Source: Microcoleus sp036704825 (GTDB taxonomy: Bacteria > Cyanobacteriota > Cyanobacteriia > Cyanobacteriales > Microcoleaceae). Taken from it: DNA of 64,000 nt. Positions 9,196 to 18,149 of this stretch are shown one piece after another. The position numbers and the translations under genes are program-made. The notes under the pieces are model-generated. The model was not told where the DNA came from. It saw nothing but the letters and a program-made list of their open reading frames with translations, and made no database searches. Position 1 is the stretch's first letter, and every line of letters begins with the position of its first letter. The stretch spans positions 65,949 to 129,948 of the forward strand of contig JAUBSN010000008.1 in NCBI GenBank assembly GCA_036704825.1, given 5' to 3'.

Positions 9196-9451
9196 TTGCC
9201 AGTTGTTGTAGTGTTTCTACAAAGGTTTTAGTACCAACCATTTGAGACTGACTCAGGGCAGATTTTGCTGCTTTTCCTAAAAGCATATCTTCTAATTCCA
9301 TCAGTCGTTCTATCAAGCGCTGATAGGCATCAGCGGACATAATTACGTGGCTGGGCTGCGATTTATCTGTGAGTAAAACTGGCTCCACAGCAGCGCGGTT
9401 AAAGACTGTCCCCTGTGGATTACATACTTCTGCGAGGGTGTAACTTTGCAT
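9182..9451 (-). CDS. Phd/YefM-family antitoxin
   Basis: 89 residues. VLLTDKSQPSHVIMSADAYQRLIERLMELED is the characteristic Phd/YefM stretch: a DNA-binding beta layer followed by the helix that carries the toxin-binding tail. The first 25 residues are divergent. It is the upstream gene of the pair and would repress its own promoter together with the toxin. Confidence 0.85.
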   Translation of the reverse strand: MQSYTLAEVCNPQGTVFNRAAVEPVLLTDKSQPSHVIMSADAYQRLIERLMELEDMLLGKAAKSALSQSQMVGTKTFVETLQQLANGET

Positions 9452-9532
9452 GACAGATGTTATGAGCGTGGGTTATGTCTATTTTAGGCAAAATCGGCAG
9501 GGATTGGGAGGTCGATCGATATTTGGGATGAC

Positions 9533-9765
9533 AAAAGTAGGACTTACGCAAAAAAACCGGTTTTTGAGAAAAATCCTGCACCTCTGGGAGAAATTTCGCA
9601 GCAGTCGCCAGCCGTATTTTTCGTGCATTGGGTAATACCGCCTTCTACAGTTACCCTACCATCTAAGACTGTTCCCGATCATCAGGGGCGGGTTTCACCA
9701 ACCACAATTGTTGAAAACTAAGGATCTCATAAACCCGCCCCGCCCTACATGAAGGATGCAACCGG
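9533..9765. repeat. Gene-free interval with palindromic repeat pieces
   Basis: The stretch between the antitoxin and the DUF4090 gene has no convincing gene. It holds AGGACTTACGCAAA near 9539, a sequence recurring at element ends elsewhere in the window. It also holds an inverted repeat whose arms are GGGGCGGGTTT (about 9684) and AAACCCGCCCCGCC (about 9731). Confidence 0.55.
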
Positions 9766-9792
9766 ACATGATATAAGCGCGATAAATACGAT

Positions 9793-10098
9793 CTATTTAC
9801 CGCCGTAATAAAAGGCAACTTCTTTATCTTTCAGCGGTGCAAAGTTGGCCGCAACCAGCATTTTATCGAGTTCCTCTTGTCCGATGTGTTTGGCACCGAT
9901 TCGGACAATGCGCGATCGCATTGTATTTGACACGCCACTGCGCTGTCTGCCGGCTTCTAATCCCATCACTTGCTGGTAGAGGTCTAATTTTGCTTGCGGA
10001 ATCGGAGTACCGTCAAAGTCGATTCCAGAGGCGATCGCCACATCGATCGCATCTGCACCAGTTGTAGATTGAGCCGCTGAGTTTGTTTCTGAAGACAT
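9793..10098 (-). CDS. DUF4090 family protein
   Basis: 101 residues. The stretch GADAIDVAIASGIDFDGTPIP, then LDLYQQVMGLEAGRQRSGVSNTMRSRIVRIGAKHI, is the signature I associate with the cyanobacterial DUF4090 family. No function is known. The protein is small, soluble and without an obvious signal. It stands alone just downstream of the defence locus, separated by a MITE-like repeat. Confidence 0.72.
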   Translation of the reverse strand: MSSETNSAAQSTTGADAIDVAIASGIDFDGTPIPQAKLDLYQQVMGLEAGRQRSGVSNTMRSRIVRIGAKHIGQEELDKMLVAANFAPLKDKEVAFYYGGK

Positions 10099-10176
10099 TG
10101 TGCAAATTAAATAAAAAGGACGATCGTCATTAAAAGTAGTTTAGTCCTAAAACGGCAAAAGTTGAACACCAAACTC

Positions 10177-10279
10177 TATAGCCATCCTAAATCATTTGTG
10201 AATTTCTTACTCCCGGACCTTGATAAGGGGAGGGTTGGGGTGGGGTCAAAAATTTACGACTCCTGCAAGGATTGCTATA
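10177..10279. repeat. MITE-like element, family B, copy 1
   Basis: About 103 bp bounded by inverted ends TATAGCCATCCT and AGGATTGCTATA. The interior reads ATTTGTGAATTTCTTACTCC, then a G-rich GGGGAGGGTTGGGG core, then GACTCCTGCAAGG. A second copy with the same order is at 38519-38623. It has no coding capacity. Confidence 0.8.
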
Positions 10280-10323
10280 GCACATCTCAAAACAACCTAA
10301 ACACTCCGCCCCACAGTCTTCGA

Positions 10324-13300
10324 TTAAGCACAGTTTGCCACAAGGGCGAGCTCGTTGAGCATTTCTTCAAACAACGGATTGCCAAAACTCATCAATTGCA
10401 GTGAAGCATTTTCCTCAAAGATATCCGGGTAAAATGTGATATAGTAATCGCGATTTTTATAGCTAAGCTGCCAAGTGCGATTTTTAGAGCGATCGAATGT
10501 TGCGCCAATCTGCTTTAAAATCAAAGAATTGACAAACAAATTTTCGATTGTTTCAGGAAACAGAGAAGTCGGCTGCAGAGGTTGACGGATTTCTTGCAAG
10601 TCTGATTCTACATCCATCGCTACCATTTCATCGAGGGCCGGGCCCGGAGGCGGCGCGTCTAAAATGCGATCGAACTCTCCCAACAAAACGCCCTCTTCTT
10701 CGGGATCTGCACTCATCACAGCCTGTTCGATGAAAGTGGGAACTGTTGCCAGAATCGGTTGCAAATTTCCGACCACGGTTTGAAAAGCATCGATGCGATC
10801 GCGCAATTTCTTGTAAACCTTCGCCTCTACCGTTCCGTCATAGTAAAAATTGTGTATTCTTACGGTATCATAAATCTGCCCGATGCGATCGAGTCTGCCG
10901 ATTCGCTGTTCGACTCGCATGGGATTCCAAGGCATATCGTAGTTAATTAAAACACCGCAAGTTTGCAAATTTAGCCCTTCCGATGCGGATTCGGTACACA
11001 GTAAAATTTTGATGATTCCTGATCGGAATTGGGTTTTGATTTGTTCTTTCGGAAAAATTCGCCATTCTCCATTTTGATACAATTCTCCGCCGCGCCCGGA
11101 ATAGCAACCAATCTGAGCACCATATAATTGTTGTAAAGCAGTTCTGAGATAGTCCATTGTGTCGGTGTACTGCGTGAAGACGATCGCACTTTCGCGCTGG
11201 ATTAGTTCTTGACGCAAAATTGTGATAAAATGCGACAGCTTACTATCTTCGCCAGTATTCTCGAACTGATAAAGTAAATCTTCTAAATATTTAATTTCTT
11301 CAGGATCGGCGGGTTCAAAATAAGATTCCATCCCTTCCAATATCGCATCATCCGCATCATCTAAATCCTGAAAATCATCCTCCGTAATGCTAATTCCTGC
11401 GAGGCGGCGCTGTAAAGATTCGCGGATGGCATAAAACGAACTTGTCAGGCGTTTGCGGTAAAGAGTCATCAAAAATCCTAACGCTTTGCGGTTGTCTTTT
11501 TGCGCGAGATTGTAAAAGTGGCGCACGTAATTGCTGACGGCGAGATAAAGCGGCACTTCGCGGTTATTTTCTAAAGTAATCGCATTGTCTCTGACGGCGC
11601 GGTGGGGAATATCGCGATCCAACAATCCCCGCTGATAGTATTGGCGCAAGGTGTCGCGGGTGTGGCGGAACATCAAATCTTTGAGGGGAGTATTCACTGT
11701 CAAATATTGGCGGGAAGCGGCGATAAAATCCGTGTCTTCAGCAACTTGTTTCGGATTGACTCGCTGGTTTTTTTCCCACACATCGCGCAACTTATAATAT
11801 AGTAGTTTATCGCCCTGCTGTAAATATTCCTGCAACCGCAAACAGGGCGAACCCCCTTGCTGGAAGTAATCCACAGACATCTGCTGCCAAAAAATTAAGG
11901 TGGGGCGATCGGGCTTTTCCGACAATGTGCTAAAATAATTGCAGAAATTCTCGCCATAAGACCAATGTCCCCGGAGTCCGAGAAGTTGCAATAAATCGAA
12001 AACTTCGATCGCGTCAATCTGCATCGGCGTGGCGGATAATAATAACAGCGATCGACTTTTTTCTCGCAACTGCTGCATTAACTGTAACAACCGATTCGGA
12101 GTTTCCTTGCGGTTTTGCGGGCTTTGGCGGCGGGCGTGATGCGCTTCATCCAGAATCACCAAATCCCACGGTTGCGCGTCTAAAAGCTGTTGTGTGCGAT
12201 CGCTCCGACGGACTAAATGAGATGATGCTAAAATCAGATTTTGGGAATTCCAAATATTTTCTTCCCCTGACTGACTTTTCTCCCCATAGGGATTTTTTAA
12301 CTCACCTTTGCTGTAACTCCAAAAGTGCAAATTAAATTTTTCGCGCAACTCTTCATGCCATTGCGGCTGAATGCTGGCCGGTGCTAAAATTAACACGCGC
12401 TTGACTTTTTTGCTGACAAGCAAGTAACGGAGAATCAACCCAGTTTCGATAGTTTTCCCCAATCCAACCTCATCCGCAATTAAGAAACTTTTCGGGAAAT
12501 TTGCCGCCACCCTACGCAATATCTTAATCTGATGCGGCCAAGGTGCGATCGGAATAGATTTCAAACAATAATCGAGACAACTTGGCGAAGCGTACAAGTT
12601 GAGAAGCGGTTCAAATTTAGCATAATCTTGAGATAATTCAAAATCCCCAACTCCTCCTCCTAAATCCCGACTCCTGACTTCTGACTCCTGAATTCTAACT
12701 CCTTCCCTCCTGACTTCTGACTCGTGACTCCTTCTCTCCTGACTCCTGAATTCTGACTCCTGAATTCTGACTCCTGAATTCTGACTCCTTCCCTCCTGAC
12801 TCCTTCCCTCCTGACTCCTGAATTCTGACTCCCGATTCCACACAGGTTTACTGCTAGGCGCATAGCTAAGCAGCTTATTTTTCACCGCTTCCGGCACTTC
12901 AAAAACGCGCACATTCGGCGATAAATTGTTCCACAACTGTTCAAACCGAAAAATCTCTTCAGAAACTCGTTCAGCATCTCGGCCGCCTTCCCAAGCACAA
13001 TAAACGTGGAAAGATTCAACGTTGCTTTCCCAACCGCTGAGAGATTCGTTATTGGAACCGCTAAAAGCTAATTGTGCGCCCTTGCTGTCGGTAAAAATGC
13101 CGACTTTTTCGTGAAAAATATGCTGGCGATCGAGTAAACTTTCAGTATCTACTGGTAAGCCGTTAGATTTGAGGGGAATGGCAATTTTAATATCCAGATA
13201 ACTGTTTTGAATCAGCCAACTGAGGATTTCAAAATGTTTGAGTTGCGCGAAAGTTTTGGGCGGCTGTAAATCGGTATCGAGGCGGATGGTAACTGCATCT

Positions 13301-13557
13301 CGGAGGGCGTAACCTTGCTGGATGGCTTGCAAATCTTGCGGGCTGAATTGACAGCCCATGATTAACCGCATCCGCCCTTGATTGTGCAGCATCGCGCCCA
13401 ATCCCTGCGCGACTTTACTGAGGATAGCGCTGTTGAAAAAGCCGGATTTGCGATCGTACTGCAGAGCACATTCTAGCGCGGGAATGTAGAAATCGGCGAT
13501 CGGGTTATTTTCGTTGCTAGAATAGCTAATCCGCCAGGGATAATCTGTTAAATTCAT
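10324..13557 (-). CDS. PLD-nuclease / SNF2-type helicase fusion, phage-defence related
   Basis: 1077 residues. N-terminal part (about 1-235): phospholipase-D-like nuclease, with FHEKVGIFTDS and AFSGSNN near residues 140-160 giving an HxK plus S/N motif. Residues about 241-299 are a low-complexity linker built from an in-frame heptamer DNA repeat. The SNF2/SF2 helicase follows: Walker A DEVGLGKTIETG (about 357), DEAH box VILDEAHHAR (about 467), motif III LLLSATPMQ, and C-terminal motifs TESASEGLNL and QRIGRLDRIGQ (about 885). Only one HKD is clear, so the nuclease may act as a dimer. DISARM has separate DrmC (PLD) and DrmD (SNF2) proteins; type 3 BREX has the SNF2 helicase BrxHII. Here both activities are on one chain. 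It is the last gene of the locus. Confidence 0.88.
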   Translation of the reverse strand: MNLTDYPWRISYSSNENNPIADFYIPALECALQYDRKSGFFNSAILSKVAQGLGAMLHNQGRMRLIMGCQFSPQDLQAIQQGYALRDAVTIRLDTDLQPPKTFAQLKHFEILSWLIQNSYLDIKIAIPLKSNGLPVDTESLLDRQHIFHEKVGIFTDSKGAQLAFSGSNNESLSGWESNVESFHVYCAWEGGRDAERVSEEIFRFEQLWNNLSPNVRVFEVPEAVKNKLLSYAPSSKPVWNRESEFRSQEGRSQEGRSQNSGVRIQESEFRSQERRSHESEVRREGVRIQESEVRSRDLGGGVGDFELSQDYAKFEPLLNLYASPSCLDYCLKSIPIAPWPHQIKILRRVAANFPKSFLIADEVGLGKTIETGLILRYLLVSKKVKRVLILAPASIQPQWHEELREKFNLHFWSYSKGELKNPYGEKSQSGEENIWNSQNLILASSHLVRRSDRTQQLLDAQPWDLVILDEAHHARRQSPQNRKETPNRLLQLMQQLREKSRSLLLLSATPMQIDAIEVFDLLQLLGLRGHWSYGENFCNYFSTLSEKPDRPTLIFWQQMSVDYFQQGGSPCLRLQEYLQQGDKLLYYKLRDVWEKNQRVNPKQVAEDTDFIAASRQYLTVNTPLKDLMFRHTRDTLRQYYQRGLLDRDIPHRAVRDNAITLENNREVPLYLAVSNYVRHFYNLAQKDNRKALGFLMTLYRKRLTSSFYAIRESLQRRLAGISITEDDFQDLDDADDAILEGMESYFEPADPEEIKYLEDLLYQFENTGEDSKLSHFITILRQELIQRESAIVFTQYTDTMDYLRTALQQLYGAQIGCYSGRGGELYQNGEWRIFPKEQIKTQFRSGIIKILLCTESASEGLNLQTCGVLINYDMPWNPMRVEQRIGRLDRIGQIYDTVRIHNFYYDGTVEAKVYKKLRDRIDAFQTVVGNLQPILATVPTFIEQAVMSADPEEEGVLLGEFDRILDAPPPGPALDEMVAMDVESDLQEIRQPLQPTSLFPETIENLFVNSLILKQIGATFDRSKNRTWQLSYKNRDYYITFYPDIFEENASLQLMSFGNPLFEEMLNELALVANCA
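12669..12836. repeat. Heptamer (CTGACTC-type) tandem repeat inside the helicase gene
   Basis: About 170 bp made of variants of CTCCTGA and GAATTCT joined as 7- and 14-bp units. It is translated on the minus strand as repeated SEFRSQE/GRSQEGR-like heptads. Three 7-bp units equal seven codons, so growth or loss in steps of three units keeps the frame. The same heptamer family occurs in non-coding DNA at about 22490-22520. Confidence 0.9.
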
Positions 13558-13569
13558 ATTATTAGTTAT

Positions 13570-13625
13570 TCTTTAAGGTTCGTAGTTGCGCTTCAGCGCC
13601 GCCCGGATCGTAGCGCGGGCAACTA
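13570..13625. repeat. Small hairpin between helicase and 56-residue gene
   Basis: GTAGTTGCGC (about 13578) faces GGGCAACTAC (about 13617), with a GC-rich interior. This is a hairpin-forming palindrome of the kind scattered through this genome. It may attenuate transcription into the helicase gene. Confidence 0.5.
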
Positions 13626-13639
13626 CAAACTTATTTTAA

Positions 13640-13810
13640 TCAAGACTTACGCAAAGGTGGAATCTCATCAGCCGAAAGTGTCACCACTTTTCCATCTTTC
13701 CAAATACTAATAGATTGTCCGAGTTTGCGGTGTTTCTCGATCGCCTGCGCGATCGCCATTTTAACACCAGCATCGATTCGATCGGACAATTTCTGATTTG
13801 TTTGAGTCAT
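13640..13810 (-). CDS. 56-residue putative partner of the zeta-toxin-like kinase
   Basis: Translation reads MTQTNQKLSDRIDAGVKMAI and continues AQAIEKHRKLGQSISIWKDG to an end at PPLRKS. It begins 4 bases after the stop of the zeta-toxin-like gene and has a strong AGGAGG ribosome site 8 bases ahead of its ATG, so it is almost surely translated and co-expressed. Small genes of this type accompany P-loop kinases of this family in other cyanobacteria, to my recollection. An antidote role is inferred from position only. Predicted helix plus a short beta hairpin; no DNA-binding motif is obvious. Confidence 0.75.
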   Translation of the reverse strand: MTQTNQKLSDRIDAGVKMAIAQAIEKHRKLGQSISIWKDGKVVTLSADEIPPLRKS

Positions 13811-13814
13811 CGGA

Positions 13815-14384
13815 TTAATCCTCCTGAGTAATTGTATTCCAAATCTGGGACTGATAAATTATCGGATTAGAATTTAAAGGGCATTCGGCAATCAATTCAG
13901 GAATCGGATTAGAATTATCATAACTAACCCACATATCACTTAAAGGTATATACAATTTTAATAAATTTTTCCTCCCTCTTTCATAGCGGCGGCGAATCAC
14001 ATCTTCAGGAATATTATGCCCCCCACTTTCTACCCGACGCCGCACCCGATAAACCGCTAATTCCGGGCTTTGCAACCAAAAATAAATTAAATTAACAGTA
14101 TAACCTTTTATTTTACACTTCCGCAAAAACCGGACATAATTGCGAGAGGCGAGAGTTGTCTCAAAAGCAAAATCAGCACCGGCATTTGATAGCGCGTCTA
14201 ACCGTTGCAGCATCAATCGCCCCGCTTGAATCGCCACAGATTCGGGATTGAAAGGTGAAAGCCCAACAGCTATTTCATCAGCATTGACATACTCAAACAC
14301 ATTGAGAAAATGCGGCAACAACTGCATCGCCGTAGTTGTCTTTCCCGAACCGTTACAACCTCCGATCGCATAAACATCCGGCAT
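13815..14384 (-). CDS. Zeta-toxin-like P-loop kinase
   Basis: 189 residues. Walker A AIGGCNGSGKTTTAMQLL lies at residues 6-23. It is followed by EYVNADEIAVGLSPFNPE, the zeta-toxin region that binds substrate, and ADFAFETTLASRNY, another hallmark of this group. A basic RRRVESGGHNIPEDVIRRRYERG helical lid lies near residues 115-137. Zeta toxins phosphorylate UDP-N-acetylglucosamine; many relatives are uncharacterised kinases. It sits between the DUF1156 methyltransferase and the helicase on the same strand, with the 56-residue gene immediately after it. Whether it belongs to the defence system or is a passenger toxin-antitoxin module is open. Confidence 0.8.
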   Translation of the reverse strand: MPDVYAIGGCNGSGKTTTAMQLLPHFLNVFEYVNADEIAVGLSPFNPESVAIQAGRLMLQRLDALSNAGADFAFETTLASRNYVRFLRKCKIKGYTVNLIYFWLQSPELAVYRVRRRVESGGHNIPEDVIRRRYERGRKNLLKLYIPLSDMWVSYDNSNPIPELIAECPLNSNPIIYQSQIWNTITQED

Positions 14385-14397
14385 AATTGTTATTAGT

Positions 14398-14424
14398 AAT
14401 TGGTAATTGGTAATTGGTAATTGG
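14398..14424. repeat. TAATTGG heptamer repeat
   Basis: About four tandem copies of TAATTGG lie in the gap between the methyltransferase and kinase genes. They are followed by an inverted pair AAACCGGGTTTTT / AAAAAACCCGGTTT (about 14446-14505) that can form a hairpin. Both are non-coding repeats. Confidence 0.75.
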
Positions 14425-14526
14425 CTATTGTCAGCACCAAATAAACCGGGTTTTTGCGGTTTTTGTCGCCTGTAACGCGTCTTCTCAGAAAAAACCCGGT
14501 TTCTGGCAACCCATGCGTCAATCCGA

Positions 14527-17328
14527 TTAAAATAAACTCAACTGCCCCTCAAACTGAAGTTCCATCTGTTCATAAACAACCTTCGCCTTAATCTCATCCA
14601 TCGCCAACCACAAATCCAACAAAGCCTTCTCCTCCGGGATGCGTTTCTTCTCATCCCCAATACGCGGAATAACTTTCAGCGCCACCTCTATCGCCCGCAT
14701 GAAATTATCGTGATCCGTCAAAGCCGTTTTTTTCATAAACTCGCGCACGATTTGAATATCTCCATCCTCTTGATACAAAGCGATAATCGCGTGCAATCCA
14801 TCCACTAAATACGTCATGGAAAAATCTTGCGGATTCACCGAAAAAGCTGATTTTTTCAGCCGCTGTTTCGGGGTCAAAAGTTTGCAAGTGCCGCTAACCG
14901 AGTCAATTAGTTTGTATTTTTTTGCTAAATCAACGACATCGAAACCGCCGACGGCGAGGGCGAGTTGTCGCGCTTCATCGAAGGGGAACTCGACAGCGCC
15001 AAAGGCATCCCACGCGAGGAAATACCATTGAGTCAGGGCGTCAAATCCGGCGGTATCGGTTTGTACGAGTTTGCGGAATCGGTAGTTTGCAATCGCTTTT
15101 CTGGCTTCAGCAAATGCAACTTCCGGGCGCACTTCTTCGCCGCTGCTGTCGAGGATGGGATAGGAACGGCTGAACACATTTAAAGCCGGGCCAAAGGCGC
15201 TTAAATAAAGGTCGATTCCTGTGATTTTGTTGGCTTCAAATTCCGGGGCGCGAAGTTCGACGAGATTGGCAACTTCCGGGCGCAAATCGTCCCACCAAGC
15301 TTGGGCTGCGTTGGTGTCGCGTTTGCGACAGACGAGGAGAACTGTACTGGAAACGGAGTTTTTCTGCGCTTGGTGCAAGTTTTGCGGGTTTTCGGTACTG
15401 ACGGCCCAGGATGCGGTAATCTCGAAACCGGCATCGATGAGGGATTTTGTGAGTACGTCCCACGCGCCGGATTCTTTGTGGTTGAATTGGACTGTCATCA
15501 CCCCGTCATCGCGCAAAACTCGGTAATATTCGCTAAAAGCTAGCGCCATTTTTGCTTCGTAGTCTTGTTTGGCGAGTTCGTCGGGGGATGTGCCCATGTT
15601 GCGGAAGCGCGACGGATTGGCGACGGCTTCTCTATCTTTGTCGGTGAGTTCTGAGTAGAATAAATCGGGGAATATATCGCCTAATGTGCGCTTCATCCAG
15701 ACGTAGAAAAAGTCGGAAAGTTCGGCATATTGGATGGTGCCATAGTAAGGCGGATCAGTGATAATTGCATCTACATAATTGTCGGGAATGTGGTAGAGGC
15801 TATCGGCTGATGCTGCATTGATTTGGATAGTTTTCGGGTCGTAGTTTTCGATACCGGGTAAGCCTGTTGAGTGGGGTTTTGTGCCGAATAATGCACAAAG
15901 TTTTTCATAATCAATAGCTACAGCTTCAGAACATAAGCACCATAATTTGTTATCTCCTGATACTTCTGGATAATTCCACATTAAATTAAGTGCATGAGTA
16001 GATTGTGCACCCCTAACAGCTAAAGCACCATCTTGCCATCTTGTCAAGCGACTATTCAGATCAACACATCTATCTAATACTAAAGCTAGATAAGTTACGA
16101 TCGCCTCTACTTTCTCCGGTTCGTATTCAGCCTGTAGCAGCGCCTTAGCTTCGTTGATAATTTCTACATAAGTGACAAGGGTTAGCAACTGACGTGGGTT
16201 AAACATTCCTGCCCATGTTTTTGCATAAGTCCGAATATAATTTTGTTCGGTTTTTAAGCCAGGGGGGATTTCTTCTAGAGGAATTAAAGCGATATTTTTT
16301 AAGTCTCCTAGTTTTGAATTGATTCTGTCTTCGGCTATTTCAATTCCTTGTAAATCTTTGCCTTCAGGAATTCTAAACCCTAAGCTACTCTGTCCTTGGC
16401 GAAAAGCTACCGCATAAAGTTGATGACCTATATTATTTTGTCTGGCTGCTTCATAAATGAATTCAGTTTCAATTATAGTATCGCAATTCGGGCATTTCCC
16501 GACACCTCTGCTAATCGTGTTATAAACACTCGGATCGTACTCAGCCGCATCCGTTTTAATCGTCGATTCCTTACCTTTCTTCCCCTTCACCAACTCAAAA
16601 TCAACCCGCTTCTGTGCCAAGTTAGGAATTGGTTTCACCGCATACCAATCACTCGTAACTTTTCGGATTTCTCCCTTACCTGCATAATTACTCGTCTTAC
16701 TCAACCACCAATTCGGACTCAAAGGCACAACCGACTGACAACTCGGACAAACCACCGTATGAGCCCACAAATAATTCTGCACAGTTTCCCCCGGTAAAGA
16801 AGGGAAAAATTCAGTCAATCTTTTCTCAGCTTCATCCCCCACCCATTGCACCCATTTATCAATATCCTCCTGCAAATCCGGGCCAAATTTCAGCGGATAT
16901 TCCATCGCCGCCTTCATCGTCACCACCGCCACCGGATTGAGATCCGACGCCAACACATTCAACCCGTACCGCGCCGCCTCAAACGGAATGCTTCCCCCAC
17001 CCGCAAACGCATCTAAAATCGTCGGCGTGCGATTCCCCCACACTTTCTCGCAATAGTCGTGAACCTTTTTAATTCGCACCGAAGACGGGGGAGTTTTGTA
17101 GAGTTTAATTTCCTTCCCCGGTTCCAACCCCAGCAAATATTCAAACTCTTCTAAAGAAATCTCAGCGGGTAAAATCGACCCCAACACCGAAGCGCGAGAA
17201 AACGATAATGGTTTGCGCGAATACCAGCGATGCAATCCTTTAAATGGATTGCCGCCGTGTTCGTAATAAACCTGCTGGTTTAGCAGATTCACCGGCATGA
17301 TTTTCTCGATGAAGAGGTGAGGGCGCAT
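14527..17328 (-). CDS. DUF1156 DNA adenine methyltransferase with Zn-ribbon (COG1743)
   Basis: 933 residues. The N-terminal DUF1156 stretch is HRWYSRKPLSFSRASVLGSILP. SAM-binding motif I is LDAFAGGGSIPFEAARYG (about residue 109). Two CxxC pairs, CPSC (about 196) and CPNC (about 277), make the zinc ribbon. The catalytic motif DPPYYGTIQYAELSDFF is near 522, giving an N6-adenine or N4-cytosine amino-methyltransferase. VAFAEARKAIANYRFR and the later part are C-terminal helical regions. COG1743 is the methylase family of type 3 BREX (PglXI) and of other anti-phage islands. It would mark self DNA. A large inverted repeat lies just upstream, which may separate it from the promoter-proximal genes. 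Confidence 0.9.
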   Translation of the reverse strand: MRPHLFIEKIMPVNLLNQQVYYEHGGNPFKGLHRWYSRKPLSFSRASVLGSILPAEISLEEFEYLLGLEPGKEIKLYKTPPSSVRIKKVHDYCEKVWGNRTPTILDAFAGGGSIPFEAARYGLNVLASDLNPVAVVTMKAAMEYPLKFGPDLQEDIDKWVQWVGDEAEKRLTEFFPSLPGETVQNYLWAHTVVCPSCQSVVPLSPNWWLSKTSNYAGKGEIRKVTSDWYAVKPIPNLAQKRVDFELVKGKKGKESTIKTDAAEYDPSVYNTISRGVGKCPNCDTIIETEFIYEAARQNNIGHQLYAVAFRQGQSSLGFRIPEGKDLQGIEIAEDRINSKLGDLKNIALIPLEEIPPGLKTEQNYIRTYAKTWAGMFNPRQLLTLVTYVEIINEAKALLQAEYEPEKVEAIVTYLALVLDRCVDLNSRLTRWQDGALAVRGAQSTHALNLMWNYPEVSGDNKLWCLCSEAVAIDYEKLCALFGTKPHSTGLPGIENYDPKTIQINAASADSLYHIPDNYVDAIITDPPYYGTIQYAELSDFFYVWMKRTLGDIFPDLFYSELTDKDREAVANPSRFRNMGTSPDELAKQDYEAKMALAFSEYYRVLRDDGVMTVQFNHKESGAWDVLTKSLIDAGFEITASWAVSTENPQNLHQAQKNSVSSTVLLVCRKRDTNAAQAWWDDLRPEVANLVELRAPEFEANKITGIDLYLSAFGPALNVFSRSYPILDSSGEEVRPEVAFAEARKAIANYRFRKLVQTDTAGFDALTQWYFLAWDAFGAVEFPFDEARQLALAVGGFDVVDLAKKYKLIDSVSGTCKLLTPKQRLKKSAFSVNPQDFSMTYLVDGLHAIIALYQEDGDIQIVREFMKKTALTDHDNFMRAIEVALKVIPRIGDEKKRIPEEKALLDLWLAMDEIKAKVVYEQMELQFEGQLSLF

Positions 17329-17372
17329 GATTTTTTGGTGTTAATTTAATGAGACTGTTCGAGATTCCCGCA

Positions 17373-17684
17373 GTCCGACAGTCGGATGATTCGATAGTCG
17401 GATTTTTCGCTAGACAGTCCGCCAGGGGTTGAAACCCCTGTCTCATAGCGGAAGTCGTCTGAAGACGACTGAAGAACTAATTATATCAAATTTGGGTGCG
17501 TTTATATAAGTATGTCATTGTTGTTATACTTCGTAATGGCAGGAGTTACGATAGCTTTTATAAAAAATAGATCCTGTATTAAAGCGGGATTTAATATTAG
17601 TCGTCTTTAGACGACTTTAGCTATGAGGCAGGGGTTTCAACCCCTGACGGACTGTCGGAATGACGAACAATCGAACTGTCGGAC
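17373..17684. mobile_element. MITE-like long inverted repeat (family C)
   Basis: Arms of about 58 bp at 17413-17470 and 17599-17656 match as inverted repeats with only a few mismatches. Each arm contains the palindromes CAGGGGTTGAAACCCCTG-type and AGTCGTCT..AGACGACT. An outer pair GTCCGACAGT (17373) and ACTGTCGGAC (17675) extends it to about 312 bp. The 128-bp A+T-rich core has no gene. It separates the methyltransferase gene from the two small genes of the defence locus. Confidence 0.85.
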
Positions 17685-17761
17685 AATAGAAGATTTGTTG
17701 TCAGGAGTCAGAATATTGATTATGAATTATAATTCATGTATTCTCAATCCTGAAGTCTGCT

Positions 17762-18148
17762 TTAATCTTCAAATACCTCGGTCTTTTCAATAATAAACCA
17801 TTCGTGGTACAATACTGCTAAGAAAAACTCTTCTCCTTTTGGGCGATCGCACACAGCCATATATCCCGATACAAACATATCATCGTCAAAAGTTGTATCC
17901 TTAAGAAACAGAGTCAGCGAATTGCCATCCGCACTCCAAATCGTCCGCAAAATCGTGATATTTTGGTGACGGGATGCTTCAACGGGCAATAACACCCACC
18001 GCCCCTCAATTTCGATAAATTCCGGTTCGCGGTATCTAAACTCAGACTCCCATCTAAACGGCCCTTCATGCTTCTCAATAATTCGATCCCACCGCACAGT
18101 TTTAATCTTGGCTAAAGTTTCGTTTGACAAATCAGCTACTTTCATCAA
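17762..18148 (-). CDS. Unrecognised 128-residue protein of the defence locus
   Basis: I do not recognise the family. The protein is rich in aromatic and acidic residues, with VRWDRIIEKHEGPFRWESEF near the start and GYMAVCDRPKGEEFFLAVLYHEWFIIE near the end. It looks like an all-beta or alpha/beta soluble protein. It starts 1 base after the stop of the 142-residue gene, so the two are coupled. Position between the DUF499 ATPase and the DUF1156 methylase suggests an accessory subunit. Confidence 0.65.
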   Translation of the reverse strand: MMKVADLSNETLAKIKTVRWDRIIEKHEGPFRWESEFRYREPEFIEIEGRWVLLPVEASRHQNITILRTIWSADGNSLTLFLKDTTFDDDMFVSGYMAVCDRPKGEEFFLAVLYHEWFIIEKTEVFED

Positions 18149-18149
18149 A

